Part shown: positions 8,742-17,149 of the stretch, in pieces
Position numbering within the stretch: position 1 is the stretch's first letter
Layout of the letters: every line of letters begins with the position of its first letter
Assembly (NCBI RefSeq): GCF_014596515.1
Contig: NZ_MSJQ01000283.1
Coordinates: 1-56,236 of the forward strand
Source of the DNA: Streptomyces sp. CBMA156
GTDB lineage: Bacteria; Actinomycetota; Actinomycetes; Streptomycetales; Streptomycetaceae
Direction of reading: 5' to 3'
Length of the DNA: 56,236 bases
Position numbers and translations under genes: made by a program
The notes under the pieces: generated by a model
What the model was told of the DNA's origin: nothing
The model's input: the letters and a program-made list of their open reading frames with translations, nothing else
The model's database searches: none

Positions 8742-9659
8742 TCACGGTGCCGGTCTCCCCGCACTCGTGGGGAGACCGGCATTCGTGGCCACGGGGGCGG
8801 CCGCCACCCGGTTGCGGAGCGCGCCGATGCCCTCGACCTCGACCTCCACGACATCGCCGGGGCGCAGGTGACGACCGGAGAACACACCGGCGCCCCGGGG
8901 CGTTCCGGTGAGGACCACGTCGCCGGGTTCGAGGGTCTGGTAACGCGAGAGGAAGGAGACCAGCTCGGCGACGCCGTGGATGAAGCCGGCGGTGCGGTCG
9001 TCCTGCCGCACCTCGCCGTTGACCAGGGTGCGCAGCCGCAGGTCGAGCGGCTCGTCGAACTCGTCCGGGGTGACCAGGCAGGGGCCGAGCGGCTTGAAGG
9101 TGTCGAAGCTCTTGGACACGCCGATGGAGGCGGTCGGATCGCCGGACATCACCCGCTGCTGGATGTCGCGCGCCGAGACGTCGTTGGCGACGGTCAGGCC
9201 GGCCAGGTGGCCCACCGCCTCGGCGGCGTGGACGGCGGTCGCGGACCTGCCGATGACGACGGCCACCTCGCCCTCGTAGTCGACCTGCCCGGCCGCGACC
9301 GCGGGGAGGCGGATGTCCTCGCCGGGGCCGACGACCGCGGACCCGGCGACCACCTGGAAGTTCGGTTCGGTGGGCAGGGTGATGCCGGGCCGCCCCATCG
9401 CGGCGAACATCTCCAGGGCCTCCGCCGCGTGACTGCGGTAGTTCAGGCCGACGATCAGGATCTTCCCTGGCCGGCGGACGGGGGCGTGCACCCGGACCCC
9501 GTCGAGCGCGACCCGCCGGACGACCGCCGCCGCCCGGGCCGCCGCGATCCCGGGGCCGCGCAGGAGGGCGCCCAGGTCGGTGAACGGGAGATCGAGCAGG
9601 GAGAGCTCACCGGGGCTGTCCTCCCTGGCGATGCCCAGGGCTGTGCTGTAGAGGCGCAT
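8742..9659 (-). CDS. Fumarylacetoacetate hydrolase (FAH) family protein
   Basis: This 305-residue protein has the FAH/2-hydroxyhepta-2,4-diene-1,7-dioate isomerase fold. It shows LNYRSHAAE with the catalytic-dyad His, the metal ligands of VDYEGEVAVVIG, NDVSARDIQ with the Asp, and GDVVLTGTPRGAG. Members hydrolyse or decarboxylate ring-fission products of aromatic breakdown. The ATG at 9659 has GGAG about 9 bases upstream; a TTG one codon earlier is less likely. Two copies of the CTCTTG-N9-CAAGAG palindrome lie immediately upstream. That ties it to the TetR gene and to the rightward catabolic genes, which carry the same palindrome. Confidence 0.9.
   Translation of the reverse strand: MRLYSTALGIAREDSPGELSLLDLPFTDLGALLRGPGIAAARAAAVVRRVALDGVRVHAPVRRPGKILIVGLNYRSHAAEALEMFAAMGRPGITLPTEPNFQVVAGSAVVGPGEDIRLPAVAAGQVDYEGEVAVVIGRSATAVHAAEAVGHLAGLTVANDVSARDIQQRVMSGDPTASIGVSKSFDTFKPLGPCLVTPDEFDEPLDLRLRTLVNGEVRQDDRTAGFIHGVAELVSFLSRYQTLEPGDVVLTGTPRGAGVFSGRHLRPGDVVEVEVEGIGALRNRVAAAPVATNAGLPTSAGRPAP
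8749..8780. terminator. Bidirectional terminator between convergent genes
   Basis: A perfect 12-bp stem (GCCGGTCTCCCC with GGGGAGACCGGC) has an 8-base loop. It lies after the nuclease stop and inside the last codons of the convergent FAH-family gene, so it can stop transcription from the left and encodes that protein's C-terminal tail. Confidence 0.75.
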
Positions 9660-9691
9660 CAATGACTCCGGCGGGTCGGGGGAAGGGAATT

Positions 9692-9712
9692 CTCTTGCTT
9701 AAGAGTCAAGAG
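9692..9712. promoter_or_regulatory. Operator O1, CTCTTG-N9-CAAGAG
   Basis: A 21-bp inverted repeat with perfect 6-bp arms, 33 bases upstream of the FAH-family start codon. It is one of four copies in this locus. Confidence 0.8.
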
Positions 9713-9714
9713 CT

Positions 9715-9735
9715 TTCTTGTCCCGTAGTCAAGAG
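9715..9735. promoter_or_regulatory. Operator O2, TTCTTG-N9-CAAGAG
   Basis: A 21-bp inverted repeat with one arm mismatch, centred 23 bp from O1, so roughly two helical turns apart. On the leftward strand its arm contains TTGACT, a possible -35 box for the FAH-family gene. Confidence 0.75.
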
Positions 9736-9865
9736 TTCACCGGCCGCCGGGTCCCTGTTCTCCCGGGCTGCCGACGGGGTGCGGGCGGGGTGCAGGCAGG
9801 GTGCGGGCGCGGGCGGGGCGGGATGGTCTGGGCGGGGGCGCGGACGGGTGTGCGGGGGCGCCGCC

Positions 9866-9871
9866 TAGGCT
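9866..9871 (+). promoter_or_regulatory. -10 box for a leaderless tetR transcript
   Basis: TAGGCT lies 8 bases before the ATG at 9880, so transcription would start at or next to the A of the ATG. No ribosome site is seen. O1 and O2 are more than 120 bp away. Confidence 0.5.
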
Positions 9872-9879
9872 TGGCTGTC

Positions 9880-10446
9880 ATGCCAAGGAACCGTCAACAG
9901 ATCCCGAAAGCCGAGCGCGAGGCCGTCCTGGTCGAAAGTGCCTGGGAACTCTTCGCCGCCCAGGGGTACAAGGGGACCAGTCTGACCGAGGTCGGCAAGG
10001 CGGCGGGCGTCGCGGCGAACGCCGTGCGCTGGTACTTCCCGACCAAGGACGAACTGTTCGCCGCCGCGCTGGACCGCCTGTTTCTGCGCGAGCGGGAGCG
10101 CGTCGAGGCGGATCCCGCGATCGCGGGCGACCCCCGGCGGCAGCTGGTGACGTTCCTCGTCGACCTGGAGGCCTACCGCGGGCTGCACCGGGAGGCGTAC
10201 GACCGGATGGGCGAGTCGCCCGCCCTCGCCGACGCCTACTCCCGCATGCAGGAGTGGCTGGAGGGCCGCCTGCTCGCGGCCGTGGCGAGCCGGCTGCCCG
10301 AGGGGGCGGACGTCGCGCCGGTGGCGGACGTGGCACACGTGCTCTTCGAGGGCCTGCTGGTCAGCACCCGGGCACTGGACCGGTCGACCGAGGAGCTCGT
10401 CGGCCTGCTGATGGAGGCACTGGTCGCTGTCGCGGCGGCACGCTGA
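9880..10446 (+). CDS. TetR-family transcriptional regulator
   Basis: This 188-residue protein has an N-terminal TetR helix-turn-helix: AWELFAAQGYKGTSLTEVG, then GVAANAVRWYFPTKDELFAAAL, residues about 20-62. A ligand-binding domain follows. The gene lies between two pairs of identical palindromes, O1/O2 and O3/O4, that flank it. It is therefore the obvious candidate to bind them and repress both the FAH-family gene and the VOC-monooxygenase-oxidoreductase operon. The inducer is probably a pathway metabolite; this is inference. The ATG at 9880 was chosen because the HTH begins about 20 residues later. Confidence 0.9.
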   Translation: MPRNRQQIPKAEREAVLVESAWELFAAQGYKGTSLTEVGKAAGVAANAVRWYFPTKDELFAAALDRLFLRERERVEADPAIAGDPRRQLVTFLVDLEAYRGLHREAYDRMGESPALADAYSRMQEWLEGRLLAAVASRLPEGADVAPVADVAHVLFEGLLVSTRALDRSTEELVGLLMEALVAVAAAR

Positions 10447-10451
10447 GCCAT

Positions 10452-10472
10452 CTCTTGACTGCCGTACAAGAG
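10452..10472. promoter_or_regulatory. Operator O3, CTCTTG-N9-CAAGAG
   Basis: A 21-bp inverted repeat with perfect arms that covers the TTGACT -35 box (10455-10460), so a bound protein would exclude RNA polymerase. Confidence 0.85.
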
Positions 10473-10484
10473 CCTGCCTAAGTT
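10455..10484 (+). promoter_or_regulatory. Promoter of the VOC-monooxygenase-IOR operon
   Basis: TTGACT (10455-10460), an 18-bp spacer and TAAGTT (10479-10484) match a housekeeping-sigma promoter. The start would be near 10491, inside O4, leaving a leader of about 50 bases before the ATG at 10542. Confidence 0.7.
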
Positions 10485-10485
10485 T

Positions 10486-10506
10486 CTCTTGTGCGGCAGC
10501 CAAGAG
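10486..10506. promoter_or_regulatory. Operator O4, CTCTTG-N9-CAAGAG
   Basis: A 21-bp inverted repeat with perfect arms, centred 34 bp from O3 and lying over the predicted transcription start. Confidence 0.85.
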
Positions 10507-10541
10507 GGCTGCCGTGCCCTCACACAGGAGGTCGCCACTCC

Positions 10542-11057
10542 ATGGCTTCTCCCGACAAACTCGCCCACGTCGTCCTGCGCACCGGCGGCCTGCCGGCCAT
10601 GACCGACTGGTACGTGCGCGTCCTCGAAGGCCGCGTCACCTTCGCCAACGAGGCCCTCGCCTTCCTGACCTACGACGACGAGCACCACCGGGTCGCCCTG
10701 GTCGCCACCGGTGCGACCGAACGTCCGACGGACGCGCACACCGGTCTGCACCACGTGGCGTTCACCTACGCGACGATCGAGGACCTGCTCGGCACGTACC
10801 GGCGGCTGAAGGGGGACGGCATCCACCCCTTCTGGTGCGTCAACCACGGGCCGACCACCTCGATGTACTTCGAGGACCCCGACGGCAACCACGTCGAGCT
10901 CCAGATCGACAACTTCGCCACCGCGGAGGACCTCGACGAGTGGTTCCGGTCCGGGGCCTTCGAAGCCAACCCGATCGGGGTCGACTTCGACCCCGACGGT
11001 CTGGTGCGCCGCTTCGAATCCGGTGAGGCCCTCGCCGACCTGGTCAGGCGCGCATGA
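10542..11057 (+). CDS. VOC-superfamily protein, likely extradiol dioxygenase or related
   Basis: This 171-residue single-domain glyoxalase/bleomycin-resistance/dioxygenase fold protein shows paired beta-alpha-beta modules. Candidate metal ligands are the His of LAHVVLR (about residue 8), the His of LHHVAF (about 68) and the Glu of NHVELQ (about 117). These match type I extradiol dioxygenases, though the protein is shorter than two-domain enzymes such as BphC. With a flavin hydroxylase next door, ring cleavage of a catechol is the simplest role. AGGAGG lies about 11 bases before the ATG. The stop overlaps the next start (ATGA). Confidence 0.85.
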   Translation: MASPDKLAHVVLRTGGLPAMTDWYVRVLEGRVTFANEALAFLTYDDEHHRVALVATGATERPTDAHTGLHHVAFTYATIEDLLGTYRRLKGDGIHPFWCVNHGPTTSMYFEDPDGNHVELQIDNFATAEDLDEWFRSGAFEANPIGVDFDPDGLVRRFESGEALADLVRRA

Positions 11058-12739
11058 AGGACATCGACGCCCCGGTCGTCATCATCGGGGCCGGCCCGGT
11101 GGGCCTGGCTACCGCACTCGTCCTCGGCCGGCACGGCGTCCGCAGCGTCGTCTGCGAACAGTTCGGCGGGATCAACCCCCACCCCCGGGCCCACGTCGTC
11201 AACACCCGGTCCATGGAGCTGTTCCGCGCCTGGGGCATCGCGGACGCCGTCCGGGCCGACGCGGTCGACCCGGCGGTGGCCGGCACCATCCTGTGGAAGC
11301 AGACCCTCGCGGGGGACCCGCTGGGCCGGATCGACTTCGCCGAAGGTCCGCAGGGCCAGCTCCGGCAGCGGGCGCACGCCTCCGCCGAGCAGCTCGCCTC
11401 CTGCGCCCAGGACCGGGTGCAGCAGCACCTCCTGGACGCGGTCCTCGCCCAGGGCGCGGCCGCCGTCCACTACGACACCACCGTCCTGGAGGTGACCGAC
11501 CACGGTGACTCCGTCGACGTCACCGTGGACGGCCCGGGCGGCCGGCAGGTCCTGCGCACCCGCTACGTCGTGGCGGCGGACGGGGCGACCGGGGGCATCC
11601 GCGACCGGCTCGGCATCGCGATGGACGGCTCCCCGGTCCTCGGCCACCAGCTGAACATCTACTTCCACGCCGATCTCTCCCCGTGGACGCACCGGGACCC
11701 CGCCCTGCTGGTCTGGCTGATCAACGAGATCTCTCCGGGCGTCCTCATCGGGATGGACGGCGCCCGCCGGTGGACCTTCCAGCGGAGCTTCGACCCGGCC
11801 GTCGAATCGCCGCGGGACTACCCGCCCGAACGGTGCGCCCGGATCATCAGGGACGCCGTCGGCACCACCGAACTCGACGTGGACGTCCGGTCCGTGGGGT
11901 CCTGGACCATGACGGCCAGGACCGCCGGGACCTACCGCAGCGGCCGGATCCTCCTCGCCGGTGACGCGGCCCACCAGTTCCCGCCGACGGGCGGCCTGGG
12001 CATGAACAGCGGCCTCGCCGACGCGGACAACCTCGGCTGGAAGCTCGCCGCCGTGCTGGGCGGTTGCGCCTCCGAAGCCCTGCTCGACAGCTACGAGAGG
12101 GAACGCCGCCCCGTCGCCCTCGACAACGCCCGCCACAGCATGCTGAACGCCATCAGGATGGCGGAGGTCGGCGCAGGGCCCGAGACGGCCGCGATCGCCG
12201 CGCGCCTCGCCGGTCCGGACCGGGCGGTCGCCGCGGCCGAACGCCGGCGGATCGCGGAGGCCGTGCCCCGGCAGCGCCCGCACTTCGACGCGCTCAACCA
12301 GGAGATCGGGTACCGCTACGGAGCGGCCCGGCAGGCCCACGGCGTGGGCGGCACCCCGCCCTCGGCCACCGACTACACGCCGACCGCCGTTCCCGGAGCG
12401 CGGCTTCCGCACGCCTGGGTCGAGCGTGACGGGGCGCGGGTGTCCACCCACGACCTCCTCGGGCCGGGCTTCACCCTCATCACCGGGCCGGAGGGGGCCG
12501 GCTGGGCGGACGGCCTCGCGGAGTCCTTCACCGGTGACGGCCTGGCGCACCGGACCGTCGTCCTCGGGCGTGACGTCACCAGCCCGGACGGCCGCTGCCC
12601 CGAACTGCTCGGGATCGGCGACGGCGGAGCCCTCCTCGTCCGGCCGGACGGTCACATCGCGTGGCACAGCACCGAGGGCTCGACCCCCGTGTCGGCGCTC
12701 GCCGACCTGCTCCACGGAGCCGAGCGGCCCGCCCGGTAG
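11054..12739 (+). CDS. FAD-dependent aromatic monooxygenase
   Basis: This 561-residue class A flavoprotein hydroxylase resembles MhpA and 2,4-dichlorophenol hydroxylase. It has the FAD Rossmann motif GAGPVG at residues 12-17, the second FAD motif GDAAHQFPP near 303-311 followed by GGLGMNSGLADADNLGWKL, and a C-terminal thioredoxin-like segment typical of phenol hydroxylases. It probably hydroxylates an aromatic acid or phenol with NAD(P)H and O2, making the diol for the VOC enzyme. Translation is coupled through the ATGA overlap with the upstream gene. Confidence 0.9.
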   Translation: MKDIDAPVVIIGAGPVGLATALVLGRHGVRSVVCEQFGGINPHPRAHVVNTRSMELFRAWGIADAVRADAVDPAVAGTILWKQTLAGDPLGRIDFAEGPQGQLRQRAHASAEQLASCAQDRVQQHLLDAVLAQGAAAVHYDTTVLEVTDHGDSVDVTVDGPGGRQVLRTRYVVAADGATGGIRDRLGIAMDGSPVLGHQLNIYFHADLSPWTHRDPALLVWLINEISPGVLIGMDGARRWTFQRSFDPAVESPRDYPPERCARIIRDAVGTTELDVDVRSVGSWTMTARTAGTYRSGRILLAGDAAHQFPPTGGLGMNSGLADADNLGWKLAAVLGGCASEALLDSYERERRPVALDNARHSMLNAIRMAEVGAGPETAAIAARLAGPDRAVAAAERRRIAEAVPRQRPHFDALNQEIGYRYGAARQAHGVGGTPPSATDYTPTAVPGARLPHAWVERDGARVSTHDLLGPGFTLITGPEGAGWADGLAESFTGDGLAHRTVVLGRDVTSPDGRCPELLGIGDGGALLVRPDGHIAWHSTEGSTPVSALADLLHGAERPAR

Positions 12740-12924
12740 TGCTTCGTCGGGTCCGCTCCCGGGCGGCGGCCGCGGTCACGGCCCCGTCCTGGTGCGGACC
12801 CCGGGGGAGCGCCGGTCCTCGCGTCCGGCGCTCCCCGTCCATCGCCCCGGCTCCCCGCCCCCAGTGGCTTGACGGGCCCGCGCCCGCCCCCGCCGGCCAC
12901 CGATGCCCCACCCGGAGGAACACA

Positions 12925-15900
12925 GTGGTGACCCCTCAGAACACGACCGGGCCCCGGCCCTCGCTCCAGGACCGACACGTCCGCGAAGAAGGCACCGTCC
13001 ATCTCACCGGCATCCAGGCCCTCGCCCGCCTGCCGCTCGACATCCGCCGCGCCGACCGCCGGGCCGGCCGCAGCACCGCGGGATTCGTCTCCGGGTACGA
13101 GGGTTCGCCGCTCGCCGGCTACGACATGGAGCTCGCGCGCTGCCGGCCCCTCCTCGACGAGTACGACATCGTCTTCCGCCCCGGCGTCAACGAGGAACTG
13201 GCGGCGACGGCCGTCCAGGGCACCCAGCTCGCGGCGGCGCAGCCGGACAAGCGGGTCGACGGCATCACGGCCGTCTGGTACGGCAAGTCGCCGGGGCTGG
13301 ACCGCGCCTCGGACGCCATCCGGCACAACAACCTGATGGGCACCCACCCGGCCGGGGGCGCGCTCGCCCTGGTCGGCGACGACCCCGCCGCCAAGTCGTC
13401 CACCGTTCCCGGCGCCTCCGAACTGCTCCTCGCCGACCTCGGGCTGCCCACGCTCTACCCGTCCGACCCGCAGGAGGCGCTCGACTTCGGCCTGCACGGG
13501 GTGGCGATGTCCCGGGCGTCCGGCCTCTGGGTGGCGCTGAAGATCGTCACGGCGGTCGCCGACGGCTCCGGCACCGTCGACGTGAGTGCGGGCCGGGTCT
13601 CACCGGTCGAACCGGACCTCGTCGTCGACGGAGTGCCGTACCGTCACACCGTCGGCAGCCGGATGGTGCAGCCGGCCCTCGGCGACCTGGAACGGACCAG
13701 GGACGGCGCCCGACTGGAGATCGCCCGCCGCTACGCCGTCGCCAACGACCTCAACCGGATCACCGTGTCGGGGCCCGACGACCGCATCGGCATCGTCGCG
13801 GCGGGCAAGACCTTCCTCGACGTCCGCCAGGCCCTGCGCATCCTCGGGCTCGACGACGCCGAACTGGGGCGGCGGGGGGTGCGCCTGCTCCACCTCGGCA
13901 TGATCCACCCGCTGGAACCCACGGTCGTCGAGCGGTTCGCGAGGGGACTGCGGCACGTCGTGGTCGTCGAGGAGAAGCGGCCGCTGATCGAGACCGCCCT
14001 CAAGGAGCAGCTCTACGGTTGCGGCGACCGGCCGTCCGTCTCCGGCAAGCGCGCACCCGGCGGATCGGCCCTGTTCCCCCTCGACGGGGAACTCGACCCC
14101 GACACCGTTGCCGCCCGGCTCGCCCCCCGGCTGGTCGAACTGGCCGAATTCCCCACCGTACGAGGCTGGTTGGATGCCAAGAAGCCGCCGGCGGTCCGGC
14201 GCGGGTCGCTGCCACTCCTGCCGGTGGCGACCCGGACCCCCTACTTCTGTTCCGGCTGCCCGCACAACCTCTCGACCAAGGCGCCCGAGGGCGCCGCCGT
14301 CGGAGCCGGGATCGGCTGCCACGCCATGGTCACGCTCATGGATCCGGCGCAGGCCGGGGACGTCATCGGCATGACGCAGATGGGCGGTGAGGGCGCCCAG
14401 TGGATCGGGATGCAACCGTTCCTCGCCCGCGACCACCTGATCCAGAACCTCGGGGACGGCACCTTCCACCACTCCGGCAGCCTCGCCATCAGGGCGGCGG
14501 TCGCGGCGGGGGTGAACGTCACCTACAAGCTGCTCCACAACTCGGCGGTGGCGATGACCGGCGGTCAGCAGCCGGCCGGCGTCATGCCCGTGCCCGCGAT
14601 CGCCCAGGAGCTGCTGGCGGAGGGCGTCAGGCGCGTCATCGTCACGACCGAGGACGTCAAGCGCTACCGGAGGGTCGCGCTTCCGAAGGGCGTCGTCGTC
14701 TGGCACCGCGACCGGCTGCCCGAGGCCCAGGACGTGCTCGCCCGGACCCCCGGCGTCACCGTGCTCGTCCACGATCAGGAGTGCGCGACGGAACTGAGGC
14801 GCAAGCGCAAGCGCGGCCTCGTACCCGAGCCCATCGAGCGGGTGGTGATCAACGAGCGGGTGTGCGAGGGCTGCGGCGACTGCGGGCAGCAGTCCAACTG
14901 CCTCTCCGTGCAGCCCGTCGACACCGAGTTCGGCCGCAAGACCCGGATCGACCAGTCCTCCTGCAACAAGGACTACGCCTGCCTGGCGGGGGACTGCCCC
15001 TCCTTCCTCACGGTCGTCCCCGCCGGCGGGCAGCGCGCCTTCACCGCCGTACCGATGCCGGACAGCGCCGCCCTGCCCGATCCGGAACCAGCCCCGTTGA
15101 CGTCCCACACCACCCGGATCACCGGCATCGGCGGCTCCGGTGTGGTCACCCTCGCGCAGATCCTGAGCACTGCGGCCTCCCTGGTGGGCCTGCACGTCCG
15201 GACTCTCGACCAGACCGGCCTGGCCCAGAAGGGCGGCGCGGTGGTCTCCGACATCAAGATCACCGCGGAGCCGAAGGACCAGGCGGGCAAGGCGGCCCTG
15301 GAGGAGTGCGACCTGTACCTCGGCTGTGACCTGCTGGTGGCCGCGGACCCCGGCAACCTGTCGGCGACCGCCCCGGCGCGAACGGTGGCGGTCGTCTCCA
15401 CGGCGGAGGTCCCGACCGGCCGGATGGTGATCGACCCGGACGTGTCGTTCCCGCCCGCCGAACCGCTCAGGGAGCGGATCCGGGCAGGGGCCAGGGAGAC
15501 CGTCTTCCTGGACGCGCGGCGGCTCGCCGCCGACCTGCTGGGCGAGGACCAGTTCGCCAACCTCCTGCTGACGGGCGCGGCCTACCAGAGCGGCGGGCTG
15601 CCGATCCCGGCGCACGCCATCGAGGAGGCGATCAGCCTCAACGGCGTCAAGGTCGAGGCCAACCTCAAGGCGTTCCGCCTCGGCCGCCAGACCGTCGCCG
15701 ACCCCGAGGGCTTCGCCGCCCTCCTGGACGGACGGGACGCTCCGGCGAGGCCCGGGCGCCGCCTCACCCCCGCGGCCCGCCGCGTCCTCGCGCCGGCCGG
15801 AGCCGCCCCGGGGTCGGAGCTCGCCCGGCTCCTGGACATCCGTGTCCCGGAGCTCATCGCGTACCAGAACGTCGCCTACGCGACGCGGTACCTGCGCTTC

Positions 15901-16455
15901 GTCGAACAGGTGCGGCGGGTCGAGGAGGAACGCGTGCCCGGCTCGACCGCTCTCACCGAGGCCGTGGCCGCGTACCTGTACAAGCTGATGGCGTACAAGG
16001 ACGAGTACGAGGTGGCCAGGCTCTCCCTCGACCCCGAGGTGGAGCGCGAGGTGAGGGCCCGCTTCGGGGACGGCGCGCGGATGTCCTACCGGCTCCACCC
16101 GCCCGTGCTGCGGGCCCTGGGGATGAAGCGCAAGGTCGAACTCGGGCCCTGGTTCAAGCCCGCCTTCCGCACCCTCGCGGCCATGCGCGGCCTGCGCGGC
16201 ACCCGCCTCGACCCGTTCGGGGCGGCGCGGGTGCGACGCACCGAACGGGCCCTGGTGGCCGAGTACGAGACCACCGTGGCCGAGGTCTGCCGGCTCCTCG
16301 GCGAGGATGTTCACGGCCTGGCCGTCGAGATCGCCGCACTGCCCGACACCGTGCGCGGCTACGAGGAGATCAAGCTGGCCTCGGTCGCGCGCTACCGGGC
16401 TCGTTCTGCCGAACTGGTCGACCGTCTGCGCACGCTGAGCCGGGTTCAGGGCTGA
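12925..16455 (+). CDS. Indolepyruvate (2-oxoacid) ferredoxin oxidoreductase, fused subunits
   Basis: This 1176-residue single-chain enzyme oxidatively decarboxylates aryl-2-oxoacids to acyl-CoA using thiamine diphosphate and ferredoxin. In order it has an N-terminal pyrimidine-binding part (GFVSGYEGSPLAGYD), a TPP/Mg part with CSGCPHN near residue 442, an iron-sulfur segment (CEGCGDCGQQSNC near 646, then CNKDYACLAGDCPSF), and a gamma-type domain starting GIGGSGVVTLAQIL near 734. The length is normal for the fused family. GGAGGAA precedes the GTG at 12925 (a second GTG follows). It is third in the TetR-linked operon, so the pathway probably handles an arylpyruvate. The gap of 185 bases after the monooxygenase is larger than within the first pair. 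Confidence 0.92.
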   Translation: MVTPQNTTGPRPSLQDRHVREEGTVHLTGIQALARLPLDIRRADRRAGRSTAGFVSGYEGSPLAGYDMELARCRPLLDEYDIVFRPGVNEELAATAVQGTQLAAAQPDKRVDGITAVWYGKSPGLDRASDAIRHNNLMGTHPAGGALALVGDDPAAKSSTVPGASELLLADLGLPTLYPSDPQEALDFGLHGVAMSRASGLWVALKIVTAVADGSGTVDVSAGRVSPVEPDLVVDGVPYRHTVGSRMVQPALGDLERTRDGARLEIARRYAVANDLNRITVSGPDDRIGIVAAGKTFLDVRQALRILGLDDAELGRRGVRLLHLGMIHPLEPTVVERFARGLRHVVVVEEKRPLIETALKEQLYGCGDRPSVSGKRAPGGSALFPLDGELDPDTVAARLAPRLVELAEFPTVRGWLDAKKPPAVRRGSLPLLPVATRTPYFCSGCPHNLSTKAPEGAAVGAGIGCHAMVTLMDPAQAGDVIGMTQMGGEGAQWIGMQPFLARDHLIQNLGDGTFHHSGSLAIRAAVAAGVNVTYKLLHNSAVAMTGGQQPAGVMPVPAIAQELLAEGVRRVIVTTEDVKRYRRVALPKGVVVWHRDRLPEAQDVLARTPGVTVLVHDQECATELRRKRKRGLVPEPIERVVINERVCEGCGDCGQQSNCLSVQPVDTEFGRKTRIDQSSCNKDYACLAGDCPSFLTVVPAGGQRAFTAVPMPDSAALPDPEPAPLTSHTTRITGIGGSGVVTLAQILSTAASLVGLHVRTLDQTGLAQKGGAVVSDIKITAEPKDQAGKAALEECDLYLGCDLLVAADPGNLSATAPARTVAVVSTAEVPTGRMVIDPDVSFPPAEPLRERIRAGARETVFLDARRLAADLLGEDQFANLLLTGAAYQSGGLPIPAHAIEEAISLNGVKVEANLKAFRLGRQTVADPEGFAALLDGRDAPARPGRRLTPAARRVLAPAGAAPGSELARLLDIRVPELIAYQNVAYATRYLRFVEQVRRVEEERVPGSTALTEAVAAYLYKLMAYKDEYEVARLSLDPEVEREVRARFGDGARMSYRLHPPVLRALGMKRKVELGPWFKPAFRTLAAMRGLRGTRLDPFGAARVRRTERALVAEYETTVAEVCRLLGEDVHGLAVEIAALPDTVRGYEEIKLASVARYRARSAELVDRLRTLSRVQG

Positions 16456-16638
16456 GTGCCGCCCTCCCGCGGACCGGTGCCGGACGAGGCCGTCACGTGG
16501 GAAGCCTGCGCGGAACCGGCCCGTCCTGGCGCCGATCCGGACAATCGCGCGGATCTCGACCGGTCACCGCCGGGCGTTCCTGCTGTCCTGATCCGGCACG
16601 TCAACTCCCAGGAACGCGAGTCGTACGAAGGAGGCAGG

Positions 16639-17064
16639 ATGTTCCGCAGGAAATCCGCTCGTGCCGTGGCCCTCGCCGTGACGACCGGCTCGATGCTGCT
16701 GGCGGTGCCCGCGGCCGCCGGCGCGACCACCACCGGCTACACCCCGCAGACGGCCTGCGGGTCCAGCTACGCCACGGTCCATTCCTTCGACCTGCCGGGC
16801 GGTACCTCGACGGTCTACCTGACCTACAGCAGGTCGACCGGCAAGAACTGCGTCGCCACCATCAAGAACACCAGGATCGGAACCCCGACGCTGACCGGCG
16901 CCTACCTGACCTTCGGCGACGGCAGCGGGAGGCAGGAGGAACTGGCGAACTTCAGCTACTACGCCACGGCCTACCTGTACGCACCCGGACAGTGCATCTA
17001 CTTCGGCGGCCGGGACTACAACTCCGGCGACTGGTGGGGGACCGGCCCGGGCTGGTGCAGCTGA
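16639..17064 (+). CDS. Secreted protein resembling spore-associated protein A
   Basis: This 141-residue protein has a Sec signal peptide (Arg/Lys start, hydrophobic core, cleavage near AAGA at about residue 30). A small Cys/Tyr/Gly-rich mature part holds CGSSYATV, KNCVATIKN, CIYFGG and a C-terminal Cys. The Cys spacing and the NCVATIK segment resemble streptomycete SapA-like spore coat proteins, but I cannot align it. AAGGAGG lies 6 bases before the ATG at 16639. Four cysteines suggest two disulfides in the exported form. Confidence 0.7.
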   Translation: MFRRKSARAVALAVTTGSMLLAVPAAAGATTTGYTPQTACGSSYATVHSFDLPGGTSTVYLTYSRSTGKNCVATIKNTRIGTPTLTGAYLTFGDGSGRQEELANFSYYATAYLYAPGQCIYFGGRDYNSGDWWGTGPGWCS

Positions 17065-17083
17065 CCGGACGGCGGCACCCCGC

Positions 17084-17117
17084 GCCCGTCGGCCCATCGT
17101 GGGATGGGCCGACGGGC
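17084..17117. terminator. Bidirectional terminator, 15-bp perfect stem
   Basis: GCCCGTCGGCCCATC pairs perfectly with GATGGGCCGACGGGC around GTGG. It lies between the convergent secreted-protein and M64 peptidase genes and can serve both. Confidence 0.85.
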
Positions 17118-17149
17118 ACGGGGGCAAGGCTTCCCGGCCGGAGGACCGG

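Noticed and set aside
13600..16314. 904-codon leftward open frame across the ferredoxin oxidoreductase gene
   Set aside because: It is antisense to a well-recognised enzyme and has no domain of its own; it results from GC-rich third positions.
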